Of a DNA stretch of 11,575 nt, positions 1 to 7,212 are shown in pieces. The stretch spans positions 1 through 11,575 of the forward strand of contig JABIBH010000202.1 of assembly GCA_018652925.1 (NCBI GenBank), given 5' to 3'. The notes below the pieces were generated by a model. It ran no database searches. It was given only the letters and a program-made list of their open reading frames with translations, and was not told where the DNA came from. Position 1 is the first letter of the stretch; each line of letters opens with the position of its first letter. The DNA is from a bacterium. Lineage in GTDB: Bacteria; Krumholzibacteriota; Krumholzibacteriia; LZORAL124-64-63. The position numbers and the translations under genes are program-made.

Positions 1-137
1 AGCGACATCGGCTGAATCATTCCCAGTCCACCAGCTTCACTGACTGCAGCGACAAGTTCAGGGCTGCTGCACGGGAACATCGGTCCACAGATGACGGGGA
101 CTTCAATGCCGGTGTGATCAGTAAGTTGAGTTTTCAT
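1..137 (-). CDS. Nitronate monooxygenase-like flavoprotein, N-terminal fragment (cut by left window edge)
   Basis: Only the first 45 codons lie in the window. The translation begins MKTQLTDHTGIEVPVICGPM and continues FPCSSPELVAAVSEAGGLGM. This matches the opening strand and helix of the nitronate monooxygenase (2-nitropropane dioxygenase) family, an FMN-dependent TIM-barrel group that also includes the enoyl-ACP reductase FabK. The pattern P-x-I-x-G-P-M followed by S-x-P-E-L-V-A-A-V-S-x-A-G-G-L-G is the N-terminal FMN-phosphate region. Family members oxidise alkyl nitronates or reduce enoyl-ACP, and the fragment is too short to choose between them. The start codon lies inside the end of the upstream NTPase gene, a 20-base overlap in another frame. 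A weak AGAAGA-type ribosome site sits just upstream, so expression is probably coupled to that gene. Family confidence is good; substrate is unknown. Confidence 0.8.
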   Translation of the reverse strand, partial: MKTQLTDHTGIEVPVICGPMFPCSSPELVAAVSEAGGLGMIQPMS

Positions 138-1773
138 AATGTTCTTCTGAGTTGAGGTTTATCTGCTGACGAATTACTACGCAAGCTTGCCATGGCGACT
201 CGGAAATTTCAATGATATTTATGAATAACGATTCAACATTTGGGACAAGTTCTTCTCTTACAACAAGAAGTAAAGGCATGGAAGATGTGTGCATTTGGTC
301 TGCCCAACCACCACCAGATAATTCCAACGGTCCAATTTCATCGATGACCAACAGGTCGCAATCTTTCTTAAGAGCATTTTTGCCAAATTCAATTCCAGCT
401 TTTGAAAATGAAAACTGCCCGGTTTGTTCAACGTGATCAATCATTTTTTCTCGGCGACAAAGCGGTACTTTTTCACCACTATTTATATCTTCGATATCAA
501 AGCCTATCCGCAAATCATCATCAAGTAACCCGTGGGCAATAACTCCAGAAATTTTTGATCCACTGTCTTTTAGTAGCTGTAAAATCTCAATCAGATGAGT
601 TGTCTTGCCACTGCCAACTTTACCGGAAATAATAAAAACAGGTCTGTTCCTGACTGTCAGCCATTGGTCAGCTTCGCTGGTAAGAGTAGGGAGTATCAAC
701 GGCAATTCACGCCAGCTTTTCCATCGAGATGTAACCGCAAGAGTCATGGCAGGCAGAGCAGAAAAAGCGAGCTCAACAGCCTGAGGCAGGGAGCGCATAC
801 CGCGATTTGTGAACCAATTCAGAATCGTTGGATTTCTGAGTTCAACACTGATTGCAGAAAACACAGAAATTACCAGAATAGCTCTGCCAATCATACGCAC
901 ACCAAACCAGATGTCGCCCAGAATCAAACCTGCAATAAGCATTACGATAGAGATTTCAATCCACATTTTCGCCTTGCGAAGCCTGGCCAGAGATCGGTCA
1001 TAAATTCTGGCCAGCATGAATGCATAAAGAATTGCAGAAACCAGGGACGCTACAGGATGCAGTTGAGGTAAGAACAGCAGCCCGGTAACTAATAATGCAA
1101 TGTGAAATGCCAGCAGTTTTAAAGAAGGTTTTCTTGCTGGATTAAATTGAGCAGGAGTAGCTGTGTCAGTTGTTTTTGGAGCAGAAGCATTTGTCACAGA
1201 ACGCTTGCCTGCAGTAACTGCCATCCAGCCAACGGCACAACCGATCAGCATATCAACAATCAGCAGTAATAAAATAAGTTCAACAGGAGCCAGCATTGTG
1301 ACATGCAGGTTCTTTTGTGCAAAGTAAACCAGGTTTTCAAACAGCTTTGTGACATCGGTTCCGTAAGTCAACAGCAGGGTCAGGATTTTTTGAATCAAAC
1401 TCCAGGAAATTGCCAGCGCACCTGCAAGCATATAGCCTGCCCGATTCCTGCCAAGCATCAGAGTCCCGGCTTCAAGCAACAAACCTTCGGCGGTGATGGC
1501 AATCATCGGTGCCATGATTACTGCACTTGGAGAAATCGATTTCAACGCAGCACAAATCAATCCGGTACGCCAGAAAAGTCCTCGCTCTGGCCATCGTTGT
1601 GCAGCTGCAATCAGTAATGCAGCACCAATTGCGCTCAACGCAGTTCCACTCATCGGCACACGCAAGTTGTGAAGTGCAGAGCCGGCAATAATTTCCACCG
1701 ATGCCCACAAAGAGCCAAGCACCGCAGCGCGTTGCCAGATCAGAGGTAATTGGTTGCCAGAAAACTTTTTCAT
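118..1773 (-). CDS. Membrane-fused THEP1-type P-loop NTPase with ECF S-like and T-like modules
   Basis: The 551-residue protein has three parts. Residues 1-190 hold about five hydrophobic segments (near 11-36, 43-61, 70-107, 112-138, 164-186) and look like an ECF transporter substrate-binding (S) component. After a polar Ala/Thr/Pro/Lys linker (190-216), residues 217-360 hold further membrane helices. There, a stretch resembling EcfT (R-x-x-x-L-P-x-A-V-E-L-A-F-x-A-L-P, 327-341) precedes a basic segment, SRWKSWRE. Residues 376-540 form a nucleotide-binding domain with Walker A GKVGSGKTT (384-392) and Walker B LLVIDEIGPLEL (474-485). The DEIGPLEL form is that of THEP1-type NTPases (NTPase_1/DUF2478), not ABC ATPases; no LSGGQ signature is seen. 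The NTPase call is strong, while S and T are inferred from hydrophobicity pattern and remembered family features. Energised uptake of a small molecule is the working guess. The start lacks a clear Shine-Dalgarno sequence. The gene is divergent from the aminopeptidase gene. Confidence 0.82.
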   Translation of the reverse strand: MKKFSGNQLPLIWQRAAVLGSLWASVEIIAGSALHNLRVPMSGTALSAIGAALLIAAAQRWPERGLFWRTGLICAALKSISPSAVIMAPMIAITAEGLLLEAGTLMLGRNRAGYMLAGALAISWSLIQKILTLLLTYGTDVTKLFENLVYFAQKNLHVTMLAPVELILLLLIVDMLIGCAVGWMAVTAGKRSVTNASAPKTTDTATPAQFNPARKPSLKLLAFHIALLVTGLLFLPQLHPVASLVSAILYAFMLARIYDRSLARLRKAKMWIEISIVMLIAGLILGDIWFGVRMIGRAILVISVFSAISVELRNPTILNWFTNRGMRSLPQAVELAFSALPAMTLAVTSRWKSWRELPLILPTLTSEADQWLTVRNRPVFIISGKVGSGKTTHLIEILQLLKDSGSKISGVIAHGLLDDDLRIGFDIEDINSGEKVPLCRREKMIDHVEQTGQFSFSKAGIEFGKNALKKDCDLLVIDEIGPLELSGGGWADQMHTSSMPLLLVVREELVPNVESLFINIIEISESPWQACVVIRQQINLNSEEHYENSTY

Positions 1774-1795
1774 AGATATAACAGTAAGGTATGAT
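1767..1795 (+). promoter_or_regulatory. Candidate sigma70-type promoter for the Xaa-Pro aminopeptidase gene
   Basis: TTTTCA (1767-1772, 4 of 6 matches to the -35 consensus) is followed after 17 bases by TATGAT (1790-1795, 5 of 6 matches to the -10 consensus). Transcription would start near 1802, leaving a leader of about 30 bases before the ribosome site. The -35 element overlaps the first codons of the divergent NTPase gene. This assumes a conventional housekeeping sigma factor; Bacteroidota-type promoters would look different. Confidence 0.4.
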
Positions 1796-1820
1796 TACGA
1801 TTGCTGCCACACACAAACCC

Positions 1821-1827
1821 AAGGGGA
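1821..1827 (+). promoter_or_regulatory. Ribosome binding site deciding the pepP start
   Basis: The purine run AAGGGGA lies 4-5 bases before ATG 1832 and directly against ATG 1829. No comparable site precedes the in-frame ATG at 1754, whose extra residues (MPENFFIDITVRYDYDC...) do not resemble the family. This supports the 1832 start. Confidence 0.65.
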
Positions 1828-1831
1828 AATG

Positions 1832-3187
1832 ATGGATAGCGCCACATATAAAGCTCGTCGCAAGGTTCTCAGGAAGACTGTAACAGGCGGCGTAATGCTG
1901 TTTTTTGGAAACAACGATTCCAGCAGAAACTATCGAGACAACATCTATCCGTTCAGGCAGGACTCCAATTTCATTTACCTGACTGGAATTAACAAACCGG
2001 GCATGGCGTTGATGATTTTTCCCGATGGCAAAGAGATGCTGTTCGGTGATCCGGGTCACCCTGATGATCTGATCTGGAGTGGCCCATCAAAGTCACTTGA
2101 AGAACTCGCCGATGGTGCGGAAATCGCGCAGTTTGAATCTATTGATAAACTTGCAGAGCTGGTTGAAGTGACTGTTGAGCACAAAGTCAAAGTTCACTTT
2201 TTGCCATCGTACAGACCAGGTAGAAAATCAAAGTTGGCTGAGCTGTTGGGCAGTGCAGAGCCATCCCAGGATTTGATAAAGGCAATTGTTGCATTGCGTG
2301 AAGTGAAAAGCGATGAAGAAATTGCAGAGATGGAACAGGCAATTGCTGTTTCTGCTCTGATGTATCAAGCCGCATTCAATGTCACCAAAACTGATCTGAC
2401 CGAGGCCAGGATAAGAGGTATGATTGAAGGCATCGCGATGATGGAAAACCTGCCGATGTCGTTTCCACCAATCGTTACAACTCATGGCGAAGTTCTGCAC
2501 AACATCACTTTTGAAAACACACTTGAAGATGGTCAGTTGTTGCTGGTTGATTCGGGCGTTGAATCAAAGGGGTACTGTAGTGACATCACAAGAACCATCC
2601 CGGTATCGAGTGTCTTTTCAATCAAGCAGAAAGATATTTACAACACTGTTCTCCAAGCACAGGAAGCAGCTATCAACGCAATACTTCCAGGTGCTACAAA
2701 CAAGGACGTTCATTTTGCGGCCGCAACTGCAATTGTCGATGGATTGAAAGATGTTGGCTTGATGACTGGCGACACACAAGAAGCTGTATCAGCTGGCGCG
2801 CACGCACTTTTTTACCCACACGGAATTGGTCACATGATTGGACTTGATGTTCATGACATGGAAGACCTTGGTGATGCAGTTGGATATGCTGAAGGCAGTA
2901 GCAGAAGCGACCAGTTTGGACTCGCATATTTGCGACTGGCCAAAGAGTTGAAACCAGGCTTCACAATAACCATCGAACCAGGAATTTATTTTATCCCTGA
3001 GCTGATAGACAGATGGAAAGCTGACAAAATGCACAGCAGTTTCATCAACTATGAAGCTGTTGAAAAGTACAAGGATTTTGGTGGTATCAGAATTGAAGAT
3101 GACCTGCTGGTAACTGCTGAAGGCAGTCGCGTTCTGGGTCCACCAATTCCCAAGACAACCGACGATATTGAAGTGTTGATGGGGTAG
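1832..3187 (+). CDS. pepP: Xaa-Pro aminopeptidase (aminopeptidase P, M24B family)
   Basis: The 451-residue protein removes the N-terminal residue from peptides with proline in second position, probably in the cytoplasm as there is no signal peptide. Residues 1-170 fit the aminopeptidase P N-terminal domain, with the typical SNFIYLTGINKPG run near 45-57. Residues 171-440 fit the pita-bread metallopeptidase fold. All five dinuclear metal ligands are visible: D240 (LLVDSG), D251 (CSDITRT), H334 (HGIGHMIG), E382 (TIEPGIYF) and E422 (GIRIEDD). H330 and the nearby H341 match active-site histidines of the family. Length is normal for PepP. An upstream in-frame ATG at 1754 would add 26 atypical residues. 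ATG 1832 sits 5 bases after AAGGGG and is preferred; ATG 1829 is next best. The gene ends 5 bases from the convergent carboxypeptidase gene. Confidence 0.94.
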   Translation: MDSATYKARRKVLRKTVTGGVMLFFGNNDSSRNYRDNIYPFRQDSNFIYLTGINKPGMALMIFPDGKEMLFGDPGHPDDLIWSGPSKSLEELADGAEIAQFESIDKLAELVEVTVEHKVKVHFLPSYRPGRKSKLAELLGSAEPSQDLIKAIVALREVKSDEEIAEMEQAIAVSALMYQAAFNVTKTDLTEARIRGMIEGIAMMENLPMSFPPIVTTHGEVLHNITFENTLEDGQLLLVDSGVESKGYCSDITRTIPVSSVFSIKQKDIYNTVLQAQEAAINAILPGATNKDVHFAAATAIVDGLKDVGLMTGDTQEAVSAGAHALFYPHGIGHMIGLDVHDMEDLGDAVGYAEGSSRSDQFGLAYLRLAKELKPGFTITIEPGIYFIPELIDRWKADKMHSSFINYEAVEKYKDFGGIRIEDDLLVTAEGSRVLGPPIPKTTDDIEVLMG

Positions 3188-3201
3188 AAAAGCTACTCAA
3201 C
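3175..3201. other. Hairpin spanning the convergent pepP/carboxypeptidase gene ends
   Basis: GTTGA (3175-3179) and GTAG (3184-3187) can pair with CTAC (3193-3196) and TCAAC (3197-3201). The loop is AAAAG and a four-base TGGG bulge sits on one arm. The structure covers both stop codons and the 5-base gap. It might serve as a shared transcript end, but neither strand has a following T-run, so a Rho-independent terminator is not well supported. Confidence 0.3.
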
Positions 3202-4983
3202 CAACTTCAACAACTGATGTAAATCAGTATTGTCAAATATTCTGCCAACAGGGTAGACGTTGATTCTGTCATCCCACCAGGGTGATCTCTGATAAAACCA
3301 GTGCAGGATGGCTCGTGGGTTGTTTGCCAACTCCGAGTCATCTTTTTTTGCCGATTCAAATTCTGTTTTAAGATCAGGATTTGCAGCCAGCATTTCTCTG
3401 GCACGCTGTTCCATCACGTAACCTTCGATATATTCTTTTTGCTCGAAAATTGGCCCAAAGTATCCCCATCGAACTGCAGAATCCAGACCATCAGGTTCAA
3501 GGAAATGTGCAATAACTTTTGCCTGATCCTGATTCATTCTGATGAGCGCAGTTCCTGCTGGCCAGGTTCTAACTTCAGAAATATTTTCCGCATTGCAGCT
3601 GACCCGGAATCTGCCTTCGTAAGGAGTATTGCCCCATTTAGCATCGGTGAATTTGTAGCTGGAAACCGGCACTGTTGCCGGTACAGAAAGACGCAAGACA
3701 GTTGCGCCGTGCAGTTCCAGAATGCTGATCACTTCATTCCACTCGGGTGGGATCAAGTATGCTCTTGGCAAATCGATACTTTTATCTGGCGAATAGGAAC
3801 TGAAATACGGGATAGAAAATGTTGCCGGTTTATCTGAAAATTGTGGCCAGCTGCCGCCAGTTAAATCACTGGTTATTGTGGTGTATTCAAAGCCAAGAAA
3901 ATCGATCATTGTAGAGTCTGTCATGTCACTTTTGAAAGTCAGAGGCAGTGACTGATTGTTGTACGCAAGCCCGCATGTTTGTGAATCAGCTTCTTTGATC
4001 ATTGCACGCAGCTCCAGGTAATCCCTATTCAAAATATTGCAAGTTTCTTTAATAACTTCATAAGTTCCGGTCACTCGCTGTTCATAACTTTTGAACATGT
4101 GAGTTTCTAGAAGCAGACCAGGTCTGTTGCGCAGTGCAGTGTAACCTTGCGAAAGCTTTGGTGGGGCAACCCAGCCGGCGAGCCCACTTTTTGGGTCGTG
4201 GTGCCTGATGAAACTGCCGTACTCAATCATCGGCATACCAAAATCAGTCAGTGCATTGTTCAGCGGAATCTTATAGTTGTTTTCAATCCAGTTGGTCAAT
4301 GCTTCCGGCATGTTACCTCTAGTTTCCAGGCCATACATCAGTACATACTGAAAGTCAGCACCATCGGATACGTGGCAATCGATGAAAAACTCAGGCAACC
4401 ACTCATTGTATAATCTGATCCAGTGCTGCATTTCCAGAGTGTCGGCTTTGAGATAATCGCGATTCAGATTCAGATTTTTCGATGTTACTCGCCAGCCCAT
4501 TTCCTCAGGGCCATTTTGATTTGGACGATTGTATTTTCCAAACCGTTCATGACCGTCGACATTGAAAATCGGCATAAAAATGATTGTGACATGATCAAGG
4601 AGATTGTCCAGCTTGCCGTGTGCTATATCGCGGAGCAACATCAGACCTGCATCTTTGCCATCGATCTCGCCTGCATGGATTCCCGCCTGAACCAGAAGTA
4701 CTGCGTTGTCAGTTGATCGAACTTGTTCGGCTGAGAAGTTGCCGTTTTTATCAGCAACCAAAAGCATCATCTCTCTGCCTCTTGGGCTGGTGCCAAAGTT
4801 TGTGTAGTGCAAGAAGTCAGAACTTTTTGCAAGGTCTTGGCAGTACTGAAGCGTCTCAGCATAGCGTGGGGTAGCAAGGTTGCCAGACTGTTCGTAATAA
4901 GTTTCAAAGTTTCCGGCAAATGCAGAGCAAAAAGATACAGTCAGTGCAAACAGCACGGTTATCAGCGATTTTGAAAATGTCAT
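3193..4983 (-). CDS. Exported M14-family zinc carboxypeptidase
   Basis: The 596-residue protein begins with a signal peptide (basic start, hydrophobic 6-18, likely cut after AFA at 23), so it acts in the periplasm or outside. The M14 catalytic domain covers about 27-330. Zinc ligands are H103 and E106 (GIHAGEIDGKD) and H204 (FFIDCHVSDG). NVDGHE (141-146), the substrate-binding motif NLNRDY (172-177, R175) and the probable catalytic glutamate E293 in LLLETH complete the site. The C-terminal half carries a region often found in large bacterial M14 enzymes, with PRAYLIPPEW, a glycine-rich EGR strand, an EYIEGYVMEQRAREML helix and a final FYQRSPWWDDR-x-x-x-YPV motif. It may recognise substrate or stabilise the fold. 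It trims C-terminal residues from peptides; specificity is not visible. Its ATG lies 1 base after the DUF2007 stop, implying co-transcription. Confidence 0.9.
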   Translation of the reverse strand: MTFSKSLITVLFALTVSFCSAFAGNFETYYEQSGNLATPRYAETLQYCQDLAKSSDFLHYTNFGTSPRGREMMLLVADKNGNFSAEQVRSTDNAVLLVQAGIHAGEIDGKDAGLMLLRDIAHGKLDNLLDHVTIIFMPIFNVDGHERFGKYNRPNQNGPEEMGWRVTSKNLNLNRDYLKADTLEMQHWIRLYNEWLPEFFIDCHVSDGADFQYVLMYGLETRGNMPEALTNWIENNYKIPLNNALTDFGMPMIEYGSFIRHHDPKSGLAGWVAPPKLSQGYTALRNRPGLLLETHMFKSYEQRVTGTYEVIKETCNILNRDYLELRAMIKEADSQTCGLAYNNQSLPLTFKSDMTDSTMIDFLGFEYTTITSDLTGGSWPQFSDKPATFSIPYFSSYSPDKSIDLPRAYLIPPEWNEVISILELHGATVLRLSVPATVPVSSYKFTDAKWGNTPYEGRFRVSCNAENISEVRTWPAGTALIRMNQDQAKVIAHFLEPDGLDSAVRWGYFGPIFEQKEYIEGYVMEQRAREMLAANPDLKTEFESAKKDDSELANNPRAILHWFYQRSPWWDDRINVYPVGRIFDNTDLHQLLKLVE

Positions 4984-4984
4984 T

Positions 4985-5209
4985 TTATCCCAGTTCTTCT
5001 TCGTCGGGGTTCAGAATGTCCATGGCAACATCAACATCGTCCTGATCAACATAGACTTTGACTCTGAACATTGTAGTGAATTGTGGGTACATACCACCGC
5101 AGTCGTCACTTTTGAGCAGGGTGTTGATACCGTGAGATTTCAAATGCTCACAGACCATTTCCGCATCGATGCGACTGCTGTAAGTTCCAAGCACGACTAG
5201 ATGTTCCAT
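4985..5209 (-). CDS. DUF2007 family small protein (putative signal-transducing protein)
   Basis: This acidic protein of 74 residues begins MEHLVVLGTYSSRIDAEMVC and includes HLKSHGINTLLKSDDCGGMY, then a RVKVYVDQDDVDVAMDIL strand-helix unit. The pattern (start strand, helix beginning S-x-x-[ED]A-E-x-x, 'L-x-x-x-G-I' turn, and a closing 'V-x-V-x-x-x-D-x-x-x-A' element) is that of DUF2007, a compact alpha/beta fold of unknown function. Two cysteines occur (C20 and C37). No signal peptide or membrane segment is seen. The start has the clearest Shine-Dalgarno site in the window. It is placed between pabA and the M14 gene, with gaps of 30 and 1 bases, so it likely travels on the same transcript. Its partner or ligand cannot be inferred. 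Confidence 0.82.
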   Translation of the reverse strand: MEHLVVLGTYSSRIDAEMVCEHLKSHGINTLLKSDDCGGMYPQFTTMFRVKVYVDQDDVDVAMDILNPDEEELG

Positions 5210-5215
5210 GGTGTA

Positions 5216-5221
5216 CCTCCT
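5216..5221 (-). promoter_or_regulatory. Consensus Shine-Dalgarno site for the DUF2007 gene
   Basis: On the minus strand AGGAGG is followed after 6 bases by ATG (5209-5207). It is the strongest ribosome site in the window and fits an independently initiated gene rather than one dependent on coupling to pabA. It also argues that this genome uses Shine-Dalgarno initiation at least in part. Confidence 0.75.
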
Positions 5222-5239
5222 GTTGAGTGTATGTATACA

Positions 5240-5821
5240 TCATACGCCATATTTGTAATTCAGGAAAGTATTCAGAATCTGTTTGCCGTGCGATGTGCCA
5301 ATACTTTCTGGATGAAATTGCACTCCAAAAATTGGCAATTCACGATGCCTGACTGCCATCACAAGTTCATCGGTTGTTGCGGTGACTTCCAGAATATCAG
5401 GAACGATTCCGGCTACCAATGAGTGATATCGCATTACTTCCAACGGGTCAGGCAGTTGGCTGAAAAGTCCACGTGAATTATGTTTAATAAAGCTGGTCTT
5501 ACCGTGCATTACTTCAGGGGCAGTGACAATTGTACCGCCGCAGGCAGTTATTATCCCTTGATGTCCCAGGCAAACTCCAAGTAGGGGCGTGCCTTTGAGT
5601 TCGCCGGTCAAACAGCTTTCAATTACCTCTGTGCAAACTCCAAGCCATTTTCTGTCAGGAGTACCTGGGCCGGGGGAGATAACAATCCGGTCAGGTATTT
5701 CTGCGCAGATTTCAGCAAGTGTGATTTCATTATTGCGTTTGACTGTTGTCTCCACATCGTCAAACATCTGCACAAGGTTCCAGGTAAATGAATCAAAATT
5801 GTCCAGAATCAGCAGCTTCAT
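5240..5821 (-). CDS. pabA: Aminodeoxychorismate synthase glutaminase subunit (class I glutamine amidotransferase)
   Basis: The 193-residue protein is of standard PabA/TrpG length. It hydrolyses glutamine and channels ammonia to PabB for 4-amino-4-deoxychorismate synthesis in folate production. Visible are the start LLILDNFDSFTWN, the oxyanion-loop motif SPGPGTP (49-55), the nucleophile C84 in GVCLGHQ, and the rest of the triad, H170 and E172, in VQFHPES. The start at 5821 is chosen because the open frame upstream lies inside pabB and does not match the family. This ATG overlaps the pabB stop as ATGA, a typical coupling that helps make equal amounts of both subunits. In bacteria with one amphibolic subunit this protein can also serve anthranilate synthase. 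The adjacent pabB makes PabA the better name, but dual use cannot be excluded. Confidence 0.92.
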   Translation of the reverse strand: MKLLILDNFDSFTWNLVQMFDDVETTVKRNNEITLAEICAEIPDRIVISPGPGTPDRKWLGVCTEVIESCLTGELKGTPLLGVCLGHQGIITACGGTIVTAPEVMHGKTSFIKHNSRGLFSQLPDPLEVMRYHSLVAGIVPDILEVTATTDELVMAVRHRELPIFGVQFHPESIGTSHGKQILNTFLNYKYGV

Positions 5822-7185
5822 TTTGCACCACACTTTGCAATTGCATCTAATAGTGCCTGTGCTTTTGCCATCGATTCTTCCCACTCTTCAACTGGATCAC
5901 TGTCGGCAACAATTGCTCCACCTGCACCTATGTAGCCGATGCCATTTCTGGCAATGCAGGTACGAATGACGATGTTCAGATCGAGTGTGTCGTTGTCGCC
6001 CAGCCAACCAATCGCTCCGGAATAAATGCCTCTGCAAACCGGCTCCAGTTCATCAATCATTTTCATTGCCTCAATCTTGGGGGCGCCAGTCATGGAACCT
6101 CCAGGAAAACAGGCCTTGATCAGATCGATGGAACTGAATTGCGAATCAAGATTTCCCTGGATTGTTGAAACCATCTGAAAAACGGTGGCATATGTTTCAA
6201 TTTTAGTAAGTTCCGCAGCAGTGACACTGCCGTGGGTAGCAACTCTGCCAATGTCATTTCTGACAAGATCAACAATCATCAGATTTTCAGCTTTGTCTTT
6301 AATGCTGTTGGCAAGTTCGCTTTTCAACTGTTCATCTTGTGCAGCAGTTTTACCGCGGGGTCGCGTGCCTTTGATTGGCCTGCTGGTAATTTTTCTGTTC
6401 AAATCCAGACCTAAAAACTGTTCCGGCGATGATGAAATAATATCGCAATCGGGAGTGCTGATGAATGACGCAAATGGAGCCGGATTATCACGGCGCAAGG
6501 TCTTGAAAAGCTGCCATGGCTGACAATCAAGTGGTACTTCAATTCTGTGAGTCATGCAGACTTCATAAACACGGCCCGCACCGATTTCAGAACGGACAGT
6601 TTCAACAGCGTTACCATAAGACTCGGAATTGAACATCATTTTTGGATCAATGCTGGTTTCATTATTCTGGAGATCAGTTTCAGGTTCCAGTTCAGGCAAA
6701 TTGAATTCACCAATTTGCCAGGTTCTCCCACTGCTGTGTTGGTGGGCAAGGATTACGGTCGGGAAAAAGAAACAGATGTCAGGAAGGCCCTGGTCAACAC
6801 CGCTGTCTGGTAACTGTTCAATCATGTGGCCGGCTTCGTACCCGAACCAGCCGATGCCACCAGAAGTGAATGGAATCAGATCATGCTTAACAGCAGCGCG
6901 ACGATTTTTAATTCTCTCCAACTCTGCAAAAGGATCTCCACCAAATGTTGAGGTTGCACCGTTTTCAATAAGCGTGATGTCTGCCAATCGATTTTTGTTT
7001 CTTTTGGCCATGAAAATGGTATCGGGCAGACCTCCGCAGTAAGACCAGCCAGTATTTAACTGGTTATCAAGCAGAAAAGACCACGGTCCAGCAAAATGCC
7101 GGTACAGTTGCCAAAAAGGAATGCTATGTTTTACTTCTTTAATCATCAGCAGATAGTGGGAGGGAATTTGAGTTTGGTCAAGCAC
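5818..7185 (-). CDS. pabB: Aminodeoxychorismate synthase component I
   Basis: The 455-residue protein belongs to the chorismate-binding family (TrpE/PabB/isochorismate synthase). It aminates chorismate to 4-amino-4-deoxychorismate, the precursor of p-aminobenzoate and folate. The motif RPIKGTRPRG (269-278) carries K272. PabB enzymes use this lysine as the nucleophile, whereas TrpE normally has alanine there (PIAGT). Other family blocks are SSSPEQFL (251-258), DLVRNDIGR (306-314), FPGGSMTGAPK (360-370) and IGAGGAIVADSDP (419-431). VYEVCMTHR (207-215) has Cys where an Asn is usual. The start is uncertain: GTG 7185 has a weak CAGG site with short spacing, while ATG 7146 (13 codons later) lacks any site but gives an N-terminus closer to family length. 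The stop overlaps pabA. No pabC lyase gene is present in the window. Confidence 0.93.
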   Translation of the reverse strand: MLDQTQIPSHYLLMIKEVKHSIPFWQLYRHFAGPWSFLLDNQLNTGWSYCGGLPDTIFMAKRNKNRLADITLIENGATSTFGGDPFAELERIKNRRAAVKHDLIPFTSGGIGWFGYEAGHMIEQLPDSGVDQGLPDICFFFPTVILAHQHSSGRTWQIGEFNLPELEPETDLQNNETSIDPKMMFNSESYGNAVETVRSEIGAGRVYEVCMTHRIEVPLDCQPWQLFKTLRRDNPAPFASFISTPDCDIISSSPEQFLGLDLNRKITSRPIKGTRPRGKTAAQDEQLKSELANSIKDKAENLMIVDLVRNDIGRVATHGSVTAAELTKIETYATVFQMVSTIQGNLDSQFSSIDLIKACFPGGSMTGAPKIEAMKMIDELEPVCRGIYSGAIGWLGDNDTLDLNIVIRTCIARNGIGYIGAGGAIVADSDPVEEWEESMAKAQALLDAIAKCGAK

Positions 7186-7212
7186 TTGCCTGAAACAACT
7201 AATTGAGCGATA

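Noticed and set aside
595..1071. 158-residue plus-strand open frame
   Set aside because: Antisense to the membrane part of the NTPase gene, with Asn/His/Arg-rich composition typical of a shadow frame and no ribosome site or domain.
1754..1831. Upstream in-frame start for the aminopeptidase (26 extra residues)
   Set aside because: The extra residues do not fit the family, the extension would overlap the divergent NTPase start, and a good ribosome site lies directly before ATG 1832.
1472..2059. 195-residue minus-strand open frame across the divergent promoter region
   Set aside because: It covers the starts of two well-supported genes in another frame, is unusually rich in Cys and His, and shows no recognisable domain.
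5240..7185. Anthranilate synthase (trpE/trpG) instead of pabB/pabA
   Set aside because: The chorismate-binding subunit has Lys in PIKGT (K272), the PabB nucleophile, rather than TrpE-type PIAGT. No other trp genes are nearby.
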